Assembly (NCBI GenBank): GCA_937873555.1
Contig: CALMWN010000283.1
Location: forward strand, 1 to 11,323
Source of the DNA: an uncultured Clostridia bacterium
Lineage (GTDB): Bacteria; Bacillota; Clostridia; Acetivibrionales; CALMWN01
DNA: 11,323 nt
Reading direction: 5' to 3'
The notes under the pieces were generated by a model, which was given only the letters and a program-made list of their open reading frames with translations, made no database searches and had not been told where the DNA came from. The translations under genes and the position numbers were made by a program. Of the stretch, positions 1 to 6,737 are shown piece by piece; positions within the stretch are counted from its first letter, which is position 1; the number at the start of each line of letters is the position of its first letter.

Positions 1-25
1 ATTACAAATCACTCAATAAAAACTA

Positions 26-38
26 ATGATATAATAAT
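26..38 (+). promoter_or_regulatory. Extended -10 promoter element upstream of the TSUP gene
   Basis: A perfect TATAAT lies at 30-35 with TG one base upstream (27-28), which is an extended -10. No good -35 hexamer is visible at 16-18 bp spacing, as expected for extended -10 promoters, though the window begins only 29 bases upstream. Transcription would start near 42 and leave a leader of about 110 nt before the TSUP start codon. Functional use is inferred. Confidence 0.45.
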
Positions 39-78
39 TACCTGCCGGTTTAATCCGGATTTTGTGATTTTATGCTTT

Positions 79-93
79 GCAGGTAAAACCTGC
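79..93 (+). other. Small hairpin in the TSUP leader
   Basis: A perfect 6-bp inverted repeat (GCAGGT / ACCTGC) encloses a 3-nt loop. An 8-bp palindrome GGACGTCC follows at 107-114 approximately. Both lie between the putative promoter and the ribosome binding site of the TSUP gene. I could not match them to a riboswitch class I know, so they are recorded as local structure only. Confidence 0.3.
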
Positions 94-153
94 ATACCTG
101 GGATTAAAGGACGTCCGGTTCATAGTTCAACAACATTGAAGGAAGGAATATGT

Positions 154-924
154 ATGAACACTACATTGAGCACGTTGATAGTTTTATGTCCGTTGATATT
201 TGCGGCAGGCTTTATAGATTCAATTGCAGGAGGCGGAGGCCTGATATCTCTGCCTGCCTATTTGATAGCCGGCCTTCCGATACATTTTGCATATGGAACC
301 AATAAATTTTCATCCACATTTGGAACCCTGCTTGCGGCTGCAAGATTTTTAAAAAGCGGGCAGGTGCATATGAAGGCAGCTGCTGCTTCGGTTGCAGGCG
401 CTCTTGTCGGTTCGTTTCTTGGAGCCAGACTGGCACTTGCACTTGATGCAAAGTACTTGAAATACTGCCTGGTAGTAATGCTGCCTGTCATCGCCATATT
501 CATACTGACACGCAGGGGATTTGGAGAAAAGACCCGTGTACAAACGCTGTCAAATACAAGAATTGTTGTATATTCTATTCTGTCAGGCATGGTAATAGGG
601 GCTTATGACGGCTTTTTCGGCCCAGGAACAGGGACATTCCTGATTTTGATCTATACGGGTGTTATAGGATTCAACCTGACAATGGCATCGGGGAATGCCA
701 AGATGGTAAACCTGGCTTCAAACATATCCGCTCTGCTAACTTTCATAATCGGCGGAAAGGTAATGTTCCTTATAGGAATTCCGGCAGCGGTTTTCGGGAT
801 ACTTGGCAACTGGATAGGTTCAGGGCTTGCCATAAAAAACGGTGCAAGAGTTATAAAGCCGGTGTTCGTATGTGTTCTGACAATCCTGTTTGCAACCGTG
901 ATATTTGACCTGGTAAAACATTAA
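154..924 (+). CDS. TSUP-family (TauE/SafE, YfcA-like) membrane permease
   Basis: A 256-residue polytopic membrane protein of the TSUP family (sulfite exporter TauE/SafE, Pfam PF01925), which moves sulfur-containing or other organic anions across the cytoplasmic membrane. The two family repeats are visible: AGFIDSIAGGGGL (18-30) followed by GTNK (48-51), and YDGFFGPGTG (151-160) followed by GNAK (180-183). About eight hydrophobic segments are present and the length is normal for the family. I chose the ATG at 154 over an in-frame ATG at 64 because GGAAGG (141-146) sits 7 nt upstream and the 30 extra residues are not family-like. It appears monocistronic and converges on the small EamA gene. 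The substrate cannot be read from sequence; YfcA-like members are largely uncharacterised. Confidence 0.9.
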   Translation: MNTTLSTLIVLCPLIFAAGFIDSIAGGGGLISLPAYLIAGLPIHFAYGTNKFSSTFGTLLAAARFLKSGQVHMKAAAASVAGALVGSFLGARLALALDAKYLKYCLVVMLPVIAIFILTRRGFGEKTRVQTLSNTRIVVYSILSGMVIGAYDGFFGPGTGTFLILIYTGVIGFNLTMASGNAKMVNLASNISALLTFIIGGKVMFLIGIPAAVFGILGNWIGSGLAIKNGARVIKPVFVCVLTILFATVIFDLVKH

Positions 925-945
925 ACCCTGGCAATACATATTTAT

Positions 946-983
946 ACTAAAGGCTTTTGCATCATTGTGCAAAAGCCTTTAGT
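946..983. terminator. Hairpin between convergent genes, likely bidirectional terminator
   Basis: A perfect 16-bp stem (946-961 with 968-983) and a 6-nt loop lie between the TSUP stop codon (922-924) and the stop of the opposite-strand EamA gene (1089). Position and symmetry fit a terminator serving both genes. Neither side has a long T tract, so termination is inferred from stem strength and placement. Confidence 0.6.
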
Positions 984-1088
984 CTAGAAAATACAATACC
1001 TATTATTCCAAAAACAATGATATGTCTGTAAAGTTCCGGATGAACACTGTCACCAGGAGGGTTATCATAAAAGTGGGGATTAAGAGAA

Positions 1089-1502
1089 CTATATTGCCAG
1101 AGCGATTCCTATAACAACAAGACCTGCTCCTATAACTCTCGTGAGAGTTATCTGCTCTCCAAGGAAAATAGCAGAGCAAAGTACTGTCACAAGGGGCGAA
1201 CTGGACATTATTATCGTCACCAGGGAAACATTGCCCTTCTTGATTGCAGCAAAATATGCCAGGTCACCTATCAAAGTAGCAAGCACAGCCTCGATTCCCA
1301 TTAAAACCCAGGCGTTAACAGGGATGGTTTTTATCTGGTATGCACTTCCGCTGATGAGCATCCAACCGGACACCATTACCGCTGTAAACAATGTACGCAG
1401 AGTTAATCCAAGGAATGGGTTTATATTGTTCAAACCGATTTTTGCAAATATAGGAGCGATACCCCAACACAACATTCCAACAAGTGCCAGTAAAAAAACC
1501 AT
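1089..1502 (-). CDS. Small EamA/DMT-superfamily transporter, four-helix type
   Basis: A 137-residue protein with four hydrophobic helices, matching one EamA repeat (drug/metabolite transporter superfamily, PF00892). It starts with the typical helix MVFLLALVGMLCWGIAPIFA and ends with the hallmark of the last two helices: a Pro in SSPLVTV (101-107), LGEQIT (114-119), then a glycine-rich final helix. Half-size DMT proteins usually work as dimers, whereas classical EamA proteins carry two repeats. The start is supported by a perfect AGGAGG (1510-1515) 7 nt upstream. It runs against the TSUP gene and away from the VanW gene. An operator-like repeat lies just upstream (1524-1553). The substrate is unknown. 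The length suits the half-size group, so it need not be a truncated gene. Confidence 0.85.
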   Translation of the reverse strand: MVFLLALVGMLCWGIAPIFAKIGLNNINPFLGLTLRTLFTAVMVSGWMLISGSAYQIKTIPVNAWVLMGIEAVLATLIGDLAYFAAIKKGNVSLVTIIMSSSPLVTVLCSAIFLGEQITLTRVIGAGLVVIGIALAI

Positions 1503-1523
1503 TTTTCTTCCTCCTGCAATATA

Positions 1524-1553
1524 TTTAATGTATATGCTTGTAAATACATTAAA
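1524..1553. promoter_or_regulatory. Operator-like inverted repeat upstream of the small EamA gene
   Basis: A perfect 9-bp inverted repeat, TTTAATGTA (1524-1532) and TACATTAAA (1545-1553), has a 12-nt spacer. It lies 9 bases beyond the AGGAGG of the minus-strand EamA gene. Its 30-bp length and promoter-proximal position suit a dimeric repressor site. The bound regulator is unknown and none is encoded in the window. Confidence 0.35.
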
Positions 1554-1679
1554 ATTATTCCTGGCGGCATTTCAGCCTAAGAAAATCATAAATCATTTTG
1601 GAAGATAATATTATTTTAATTTTTATATAACTGCAAATAATATCTGAGCGTGGAAACTTAAATATGAAACTATATCATT

Positions 1680-1772
1680 TACGATTTGTGAAACAATCAA
1701 TGCTTCTGTTTTCACACTGTAAGCCAACATGCTTCTCAATTTGAAACAGACCAGAATCTATCATAAATCGTA
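1680..1772. other. Long-range inverted repeat in the spacer before the VanW gene
   Basis: Arms at 1680-1691 and 1761-1772 match in 11 of 12 positions. Nested inside are a shorter pairing (1706-1712 with 1743-1749) and a small stem (AAGC 1721-1724 with GCTT 1731-1734). The 8-mer ATGCTTCT occurs twice (1700-1707, 1729-1736). The arrangement could fold as an RNA leader for the VanW gene or frame regulatory sites. The inner helices are short and AT-rich, so chance is possible. Confidence 0.25.
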
Positions 1773-1797
1773 TAGCCGGCGGGGATGAATTTAGAGC

Positions 1798-2769
1798 ATG
1801 AAACGTATGACTGTTTTGCTGTTTACAATTATTCTCACATTATCTGCAACGACTTGCAGCTATAATGGCGTTCAGAAATACAATGCAAGCGTGAAAAAGG
1901 AAAGTATTGAAATCAAGCAGGTCAACCCTGCAGCTTCCGAACCAATCCCAGGTGGACTGAGTGCAAGCAACAGCCAGTCACATATCAATATCAAGGCTGG
2001 TGAAGCTTCCAAATCCGGTCCCATAGCCTCCTTCCCCTGGGAAAATGATTCTGATTTTATCAAACAGCAGCAGAAAAATGGCCTGTATGTCCTTATGGGA
2101 GGCTACCAAACTGTACTTAAAGATCCCCTGCCAGGGGAGGAGTATAACGTTCATCTTGCTGCGCGGCTGCTCGCCGGAAAGATAGTAAACCCGGGACAGG
2201 TATTTTCTCAGAATGCGGCTGCAGGACCATATACAGTAGACAGAGGTTTCAGAAAAGGACCCACTTACATGGGTGTCAAACTTGTAACAACAATCGGAGG
2301 AGGGGTTTGCAAAATAGCGTCCACATTATATAATGTGGCAATATTAAGCAACCTTCAAATTGTTGAAAGACACGCCCACAGCATGCCTGTGCCATATGTA
2401 CCTTACGGCCAGGATGCCACAGTTTCATATGGCAATAAGGATATTAAATTTAAAAACAACACTTCATTTCCAGTAATGATCTGGGCTGTGGGAATTGAAA
2501 ATATTTTATATATAGGATTTTATGGAAAGGAAAAGCCTCCAAAAGTAGAGTGGCACCATGAAACATTGAATGTTGTGAAAGCGCCGGTTATATACGAGAA
2601 AAATCCCGAACTGCCGAAAGGAACAGAAAAGGTTAAACTGGAGGGTATGGACGGCATGACGGTAAAATCCCATATAACAATAGAGAACCCTGCAGGTACG
2701 CCTTTGGTTAGAAACCTTGGTGTCAGCTATTACAAGCCCATGCCATATATCATCGAAGTAAATAAATAA
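1798..2769 (+). CDS. Secreted VanW-domain protein with G5-like C-terminal segment
   Basis: A 323-residue exported protein. Residues 1-19 form a signal peptide or N-terminal membrane anchor (MKRM then a hydrophobic run), followed by a low-complexity Ser/Ala linker to about residue 80. The VanW domain (PF04294) spans about 115-243 with FSQNAAAGPYTVDRGF (136-151), GGGVCKIASTLYN (167-179), IVERHAHSMPVPYVP (188-202) and GQDATVSYGNKDIKFKN (204-220). The tail (about 262-322), ending in YYKPMPYII, resembles the G5-like segment that often follows VanW in clostridia. VanW was named from vancomycin-resistance clusters but its biochemical role is not established, and no other van gene is present. The ribosome binding site is weak (GGGGA at 1781-1785, 12 nt upstream). 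Cys20 follows Thr rather than the usual Gly/Ala of a lipobox, so lipid attachment is doubtful. Confidence 0.88.
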   Translation: MKRMTVLLFTIILTLSATTCSYNGVQKYNASVKKESIEIKQVNPAASEPIPGGLSASNSQSHINIKAGEASKSGPIASFPWENDSDFIKQQQKNGLYVLMGGYQTVLKDPLPGEEYNVHLAARLLAGKIVNPGQVFSQNAAAGPYTVDRGFRKGPTYMGVKLVTTIGGGVCKIASTLYNVAILSNLQIVERHAHSMPVPYVPYGQDATVSYGNKDIKFKNNTSFPVMIWAVGIENILYIGFYGKEKPPKVEWHHETLNVVKAPVIYEKNPELPKGTEKVKLEGMDGMTVKSHITIENPAGTPLVRNLGVSYYKPMPYIIEVNK

Positions 2770-2770
2770 G

Positions 2771-2804
2771 CGCGAGGGGGACGCTTCGAAGCGTCCCCCT
2801 CGCG
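2771..2804. repeat. Perfect 34-bp GC-rich palindrome after the VanW gene
   Basis: All 34 bases are self-complementary: CGCGAGGGGGACGCTTC pairs exactly with the second half. 26 of 34 bases are G or C, far above the surroundings. It starts one base after the VanW stop codon (2767-2769). Transcribed, it makes a very stable hairpin that could end transcription or protect the mRNA 3' end, but no T tract follows. Its GGGGGAC...GTCCCCC core recalls dispersed REP-like palindromes; whether it is repeated in the genome cannot be seen here. Confidence 0.75.
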
Positions 2805-2885
2805 AAGGTAGAAGTTCTATAGACCGGGCACTCATAATATTATATAGAAGCAGGTCATTTAAAAGCTGAAAACTGGACTTTCCAT

Positions 2886-4133
2886 ATGGATTTAAAGGGC
2901 GCAGGTCTCAAATGTGTGTGCGGCAACAGAAACTTTCTATTGTTTCTTGTAAGTCAGGGTATTTCAAATGTTGGGGATGCCTTTCAGCTTGTTGCGGTGG
3001 TGATGCTTCTGCACGAACTTACAGGTTCAGGGCTGGCTGCGGGTTTTGCACTTATTTGTGCACCTCTTCCCGGCATTGTAATATCACTTTTTGCAGGTGC
3101 CATCGGTGATAAATTTCAGGGGAAATACATACTTGTGGCTGTAGACCTGTTAAGAGCATTGAATGTGATATTGTTTGTTTTGAGCATCAATATTTGTTTA
3201 ATATATGTATTGCTGCTGACACTATCCTCATTGAATTCTTTGTACAACCCGTCGGCAAAAAAACTGGTAGCAGGTGCTCTAAGAAGTGATGAGATAGTTG
3301 CAGGCAATTCTCTTCTTACCGGTGTATCAGGATTAGCATATCTCTTCAGCCCTGTTGCTTCAGGTTTTATCATAGGTATAATCGGTATTAATTCAGCATT
3401 TGTTTTAAATTGTATTTCCTTTGTAATGTCAGCTTTATTCATCGCTTTAATAAATGAACCCGCTGTGTCAATTCATCGGAGAGTATCTGTAAAAATAAAA
3501 TTATCAGCTATATATACGGATGTTAAAGAGGGCTTTTGCTACTGTGCCGGGAAAGCTGTATTAAGGGATATAATCCTGACAAATATGATGGTGGCATTTT
3601 CTGCTGCACTGGTCAATATAGCTTTCTATCCGTATTCCCTCGACACATTGAAAGTGACGGCAACGGGCTGGGGATTGATATTGTCGGTTTATAACGGTGC
3701 AAGTCTGGCTGCTGTTTATATAGCTACATATTTCATAAAGAAGACCGGCAGCAGTCTGATGTTATATGTATATCCTTCAATATTTGCCATTTCGATAATC
3801 TGGTATACCTATGGCATGGTAGATAATCTGGCTATTGTGTTGCTGCTGCTGCTGGCAGAAGGTATTACTGCTTCCGTCTGCGGTATTCTTCTGACATCGG
3901 GGATACAAATTCTGACTGGAAGGGACTATATGTCGAGGATGGCGGGTATATCCGACATAGCGGCCAATACCGGGAGACTTGGAGGTATTGGGACAGCGTA
4001 TATACTTGTAAACTATTTTTCATACGGATATGCCTTTGCAGTTGCTTCCATACCGCTTTTTCTTTTTTCGGCCTTCAAATTTTTAAAGATGCTGCGGGTG
4101 CCAAGAGGCAGTATAAGATCAAATCGAATGTGA
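2886..4133 (+). CDS. Major facilitator superfamily transporter, exporter-like
   Basis: A 415-residue protein with about 12 hydrophobic helices, the usual MFS length and layout. The N-terminus NRNFLLFLVSQGISNVGDAF (14-33), plus the loop 2-3 motif-A-like GAIGDKFQGKYI (71-82), places it with MFS exporters of the EntS/MefA-like type (MFS_1/MFS_3), which use the proton gradient to expel small molecules. A long cytoplasmic loop near the middle and a basic C-terminus (RVPRGSIRSNR) fit. The start is uncertain: the ATG at 2886 has no clear Shine-Dalgarno sequence, and a GTG at 2916 would still keep the first helix. It follows the VanW gene by 116 bp including the palindrome, so separate transcription is likely. 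Substrate unknown; no resistance marker is evident. Confidence 0.85.
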   Translation: MDLKGAGLKCVCGNRNFLLFLVSQGISNVGDAFQLVAVVMLLHELTGSGLAAGFALICAPLPGIVISLFAGAIGDKFQGKYILVAVDLLRALNVILFVLSINICLIYVLLLTLSSLNSLYNPSAKKLVAGALRSDEIVAGNSLLTGVSGLAYLFSPVASGFIIGIIGINSAFVLNCISFVMSALFIALINEPAVSIHRRVSVKIKLSAIYTDVKEGFCYCAGKAVLRDIILTNMMVAFSAALVNIAFYPYSLDTLKVTATGWGLILSVYNGASLAAVYIATYFIKKTGSSLMLYVYPSIFAISIIWYTYGMVDNLAIVLLLLLAEGITASVCGILLTSGIQILTGRDYMSRMAGISDIAANTGRLGGIGTAYILVNYFSYGYAFAVASIPLFLFSAFKFLKMLRVPRGSIRSNRM

Positions 4134-4187
4134 CCGTACTTCAGAGGCTTGGACAGGTCTATTTTGCCGGTAGTAAAGAAAATGCCC

Positions 4188-4217
4188 GCACAGCCTTATT
4201 TATTTTATTTACTGTGC
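4188..4217. promoter_or_regulatory. Inverted repeat just upstream of the VOC gene -10 box
   Basis: GCACAG (4188-4193) and CTGTGC (4212-4217) are perfect 6-bp complements 18 nt apart. The right arm falls where a -35 element would lie for the -10 at 4232. It could be an operator or an incidental hairpin; the arms are short. Confidence 0.22.
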
Positions 4218-4227
4218 TACGGAAAAG

Positions 4228-4240
4228 ATGATATAATAAT
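4228..4240 (+). promoter_or_regulatory. Extended -10 promoter element for the VOC gene
   Basis: TATAAT at 4232-4237 is preceded by TG at 4229-4230, an extended -10. The 13-mer is identical to the one at 26-38 before the TSUP gene. No convincing -35 is present. The predicted start near 4244 gives a leader of about 40 nt. It also explains why the reading frame open from 4149 should not be read as an N-terminal extension of the VOC protein. Confidence 0.5.
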
Positions 4241-4283
4241 AAAAAATTTATTGAAAAGCAACAGTGAAACGGAGGATACAGAT

Positions 4284-4697
4284 ATGAGCAATTTTAAGGG
4301 ACTGGCACACATAGGCCTTTTTACCGAAGATGTTGAAGCATCAAAAAGCTTTTATATGAACAATCTGGGCTTCAAGCTGGATTACGAAACCAAGTTGGAC
4401 AAACCGAACAATGCATGGTCGAAAATAGCATTTATAAATTTGAATGGCATGGTTATAGAACTGATCGAGCCATCAGACAAGACTCTTGTGAAAAAAGGCA
4501 ATAACGGCTCTGTTGACCATCTTACCATAGAGGTTAAAAACCTGCCTGATATCGTAAGCAATCTTAAGACCAGGGGAATAACATTTGAGACGGAAGTGCC
4601 CATAATAAATGAAAAACTGTACAATGGGGTTCAGATTATATTTTTTAGAGGGCCAAGCGGTGAAAGACTGGAATTGTTTGAGTTCTTGGGAAGATAG
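4284..4697 (+). CDS. VOC-superfamily (glyoxalase-fold) metal-dependent protein
   Basis: A 137-residue vicinal oxygen chelate protein (Glyoxalase, PF00903) made of two beta-alpha-beta-beta-beta modules: residues about 5-62 and 75-133. The four expected metal ligands are all in place: His9 (AHIGLF), Glu59 (VIELIEP), His79 (VDHLTIEV) and Glu130 (ERLELFE). It is therefore likely active on a small substrate, as a lactoylglutathione-lyase-like isomerase, methylmalonyl-CoA-epimerase-like enzyme or dioxygenase; the exact reaction cannot be assigned. The ATG at 4284 is chosen because GGAGG (4271-4275) lies 8 nt upstream and the fold begins at once; the 45 codons open upstream overlap its own promoter. 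It is probably monocistronic, between the MFS and pyk genes, with no evident functional link to either. Confidence 0.9.
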   Translation: MSNFKGLAHIGLFTEDVEASKSFYMNNLGFKLDYETKLDKPNNAWSKIAFINLNGMVIELIEPSDKTLVKKGNNGSVDHLTIEVKNLPDIVSNLKTRGITFETEVPIINEKLYNGVQIIFFRGPSGERLELFEFLGR

Positions 4698-4741
4698 AAC
4701 CAATTGCACAATAGCATGAGCCGGTAACATATTTTTATTGA

Positions 4742-4785
4742 TTTCTACTCATAAATAATGTATCATTTGTTGTAGAAACTTTTTC
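4742..4785 (+). terminator. Weak terminator candidate after the VOC gene
   Basis: TTTCTAC (4742-4748) pairs with GTAGAAA (4772-4778), followed by CTTTTTC. The 7-bp AT-rich stem and 23-nt loop make it weak, so this is a tentative call. The sequence GATAAT at 4787-4792 just after it could be a -10 for pyk, but no good -35 accompanies it. Confidence 0.22.
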
Positions 4786-4856
4786 GGATAATCTGTGAAT
4801 AAAGGCCAAATAATATTCATATGCAGGGAACAACGAGATAACTCATACGGCGATGC

Positions 4857-4889
4857 GGCGTAAGGCATATAAAATACCTTACGCCTTTT
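4857..4889 (+). terminator. Intrinsic-terminator-like hairpin just upstream of pyk
   Basis: A perfect 9-bp stem (GGCGTAAGG 4857-4865 with CCTTACGCC 4877-4885), an 11-nt loop and four T residues resemble an intrinsic terminator. It ends only about 20 nt before the pyk ribosome binding site. It could end transcription from the VOC gene, or act as an attenuator if the pyk promoter lies upstream of it. No T-box, riboswitch or clear antiterminator partner was recognised. Confidence 0.55.
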
Positions 4890-4924
4890 ATGTGTAAATG
4901 TTACTTTACGGAGGTGGTTTATAT

Positions 4925-6676
4925 ATGCGAAAAACCAAAATAATTTGTACTTTGGGTCCGGCAAGTGATAGTGAAGATATATTGAAAAAACTTATGGAGA
5001 AGGGTATGGATGTTGCCAGGTTCAATTTTTCCCATGGCACACATGAGGATCATCAAAAAAGGGTTGATACCTTTAAAAGAGTGAGGAATGTTGTAGGCCG
5101 TCCAATCGCATTGCTCCTCGATACAAAAGGACCCGAGATAAGGACCGGGAGATTCCAGACAGGTGAAGTTCAGTTAAATGGCGGAGACAGCTTCATACTG
5201 GCCAATGACGATATTATCGGTGACTATCAAAGGACTTCTGTTACTTACAAGGAGCTGTACAAGGATGTGAGAAAGGGGAGCAGGATCCTTATAAATGACG
5301 GACTTGTTGAACTCGAAGTCGATAACATAAAGGGTAAGGATATCCATTGTATCGTATTGAACGGGGGAATAATAGGAAACAACAAGGGGATCAATGTACC
5401 CGGTGCCGAAATCCACCTGCCGTCATTGACGGAGCAGGATGTATCCGATATAAAATTCGGAATAGTGAATGAATTTGATTTTATAGCTGCGTCCTTTGTA
5501 AGAAAAGCCTCAGACGTCATTGAAATCAAAAAAATCCTGGAGAAGCAAGGCGGCCATGGAATAAAGGTAATTGCGAAGATAGAAAACAGGGAAGGCATCA
5601 AGAATTTTGATGAGATTATAAAGGTTGCGGATGGTATAATGGTTGCCAGAGGTGATCTCGGTGTAGAGATACCGGTTGAGGAAGTGCCGATTGTACAGAA
5701 AACCTTGATAGAAAAATGCTACAGAAATGGAAAACCGGTTATTACAGCCACGCAGATGCTGGATTCCATGATCAGGAACCCGCGTCCTACCAGAGCCGAG
5801 GCCAGTGACATAGCAAATGCCATATATGACGGAACAAGTGTAATAATGCTTTCTGGTGAAACAGCCTCCGGAAAGTACCCTGTTGAAAGCCTTGAGATGA
5901 TGTGCAAGATTGCTGAAAAAGCGGAAAACTCCATGGATTACTGGAAGCGCTTTTCAAGCATGCAGTATGATATGATGGCAAGCGTTACGAATGCCATCAG
6001 CCATGCGACCTGTACTACTGCCCTTGATTTGAAGGCTGCAGCCATAATAACCGTGACTCAAACCGGGCACACTGCCAGGATGATTTCCAGGTTCAGGCCT
6101 GCCTGTCCGATAATTGCTACGACTGTTGATCCGAGAGTTCACAGGCAGATGTCACTGTCATGGGGTGTAGTTCCATATCTGGTCAAAGAAGTTTCTACTA
6201 CCGATGAAATGTTCGATATGGGAGTTGAAAAGGCGCTGGAATCAGGCCTTGTGAGGAATGGAGACCTTGTAGTCATTACGGCAGGAGTTCCGATAGGGGT
6301 AAGCGGCACAACCAATATTCTAAAAGTGCATATTGTGGGGAAAGTTCTGGTGCAAGGCACCGGTATAGGTTCGGGTGCCGTAACCGGAGAGCTTTATGTT
6401 TTAAAAAGCCCCCAGGAAGCGCTGGATAATTTTGAAGACGGTAACATACTTGTTGCCCCCAATACTACAAATGACATGCTACCCATACTCAAAAGAGCCT
6501 CGGCAATAATAGTAGAAGAAGAAGGTATAGGAAGCCATGCAGCTATAGTCGGTCTGGCATTGGAAATTCCGGTTATCGTGGCCGCAGCCAATGCCACTCA
6601 GATACTAAAAGGAGGATCTGTGGTGACTATTGATCCGGAAAGGGGTATTGTCTATTACGGTGCAACAAAAATATAA
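4925..6676 (+). CDS. pyk: Pyruvate kinase with C-terminal PEP-utilising domain
   Basis: Catalyses the last ATP-forming step of glycolysis in the cytoplasm, phosphoenolpyruvate + ADP to pyruvate + ATP. The 583-residue protein has the beta-barrel with lid domain (1 to about 345), the regulatory alpha/beta domain (about 355-472) and an extra PEP-utilising mobile domain (about 485-578), as in Geobacillus-type enzymes. Visible active-site residues are Arg32, Asn34 and Ser36 (ARFNFSHG), Lys218 and Glu220 (IAKIENREG), Asp244 (ARGDLGVEIP) and TATQMLDSM (274-282). The C-terminal domain keeps GIGSHAAIVGLALEIPVIV (534-552), including the His equivalent to the phosphohistidine of PPDK/enzyme I. The ATG at 4925 is chosen because GGAGGTG (4910-4916) sits 8 nt upstream and MRKTKIICTLGP is the standard N-terminus. 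It is usually next to pfkA in Firmicutes; here it stands alone. Confidence 0.97.
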   Translation: MRKTKIICTLGPASDSEDILKKLMEKGMDVARFNFSHGTHEDHQKRVDTFKRVRNVVGRPIALLLDTKGPEIRTGRFQTGEVQLNGGDSFILANDDIIGDYQRTSVTYKELYKDVRKGSRILINDGLVELEVDNIKGKDIHCIVLNGGIIGNNKGINVPGAEIHLPSLTEQDVSDIKFGIVNEFDFIAASFVRKASDVIEIKKILEKQGGHGIKVIAKIENREGIKNFDEIIKVADGIMVARGDLGVEIPVEEVPIVQKTLIEKCYRNGKPVITATQMLDSMIRNPRPTRAEASDIANAIYDGTSVIMLSGETASGKYPVESLEMMCKIAEKAENSMDYWKRFSSMQYDMMASVTNAISHATCTTALDLKAAAIITVTQTGHTARMISRFRPACPIIATTVDPRVHRQMSLSWGVVPYLVKEVSTTDEMFDMGVEKALESGLVRNGDLVVITAGVPIGVSGTTNILKVHIVGKVLVQGTGIGSGAVTGELYVLKSPQEALDNFEDGNILVAPNTTNDMLPILKRASAIIVEEEGIGSHAAIVGLALEIPVIVAAANATQILKGGSVVTIDPERGIVYYGATKI

Positions 6677-6700
6677 CTGCTGTACTAAAAAAGCAGGTTA
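6674..6700 (+). other. Small hairpin at the pyk stop codon
   Basis: TAACTGCT (6674-6681) pairs with AGCAGGTTA (6692-6700) with one bulged base around an A-rich loop. It could mark the pyk mRNA end, but no T tract follows. No other terminator was found between pyk and the promoter at 6738. Confidence 0.25.
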
Positions 6701-6737
6701 GGACCAAATCCCGGGGAGATTGTCAGATGCAATTATG

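Noticed and set aside
64..153. In-frame 30-codon extension of the TSUP protein
   Set aside because: It is not hydrophobic or family-like, and the ATG at 154 has GGAAGG 7 nt upstream.
1..153. Riboswitch upstream of the TSUP gene
   Set aside because: Small hairpins and a GGACGTCC palindrome are present, but I could not match them to fluoride, guanidine (ykkC), SAM or preQ1 consensus features.
1003..1080. Minus-strand hydrophobic 21-codon frame (ATG at 1068) after the EamA stop, possibly a second EamA half or frameshifted tail
   Set aside because: The EamA protein already ends with a complete final helix, the short frame has no ribosome binding site, and no EamA motif can be read in it.
1141..1608. 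Plus-strand 155-codon frame opposite the EamA gene
   Set aside because: It is antisense to a gene with clear DMT features and a perfect ribosome binding site.
1798..4133. Glycopeptide-resistance cluster (VanW plus exporter)
   Set aside because: No D-Ala-D-Lac ligase, dehydrogenase, dipeptidase or two-component genes are present, and VanW-domain proteins are widespread in clostridia without resistance.
4149..4283. In-frame 45-codon extension upstream of the VOC protein
   Set aside because: It overlaps a promoter with an extended -10, is not VOC-like, and the ATG at 4284 has a good GGAGG site at the right distance.
4898..4924. In-frame 9-codon extension of pyruvate kinase
   Set aside because: It contains the ribosome binding site GGAGGTG itself; the standard N-terminus starts at 4925.
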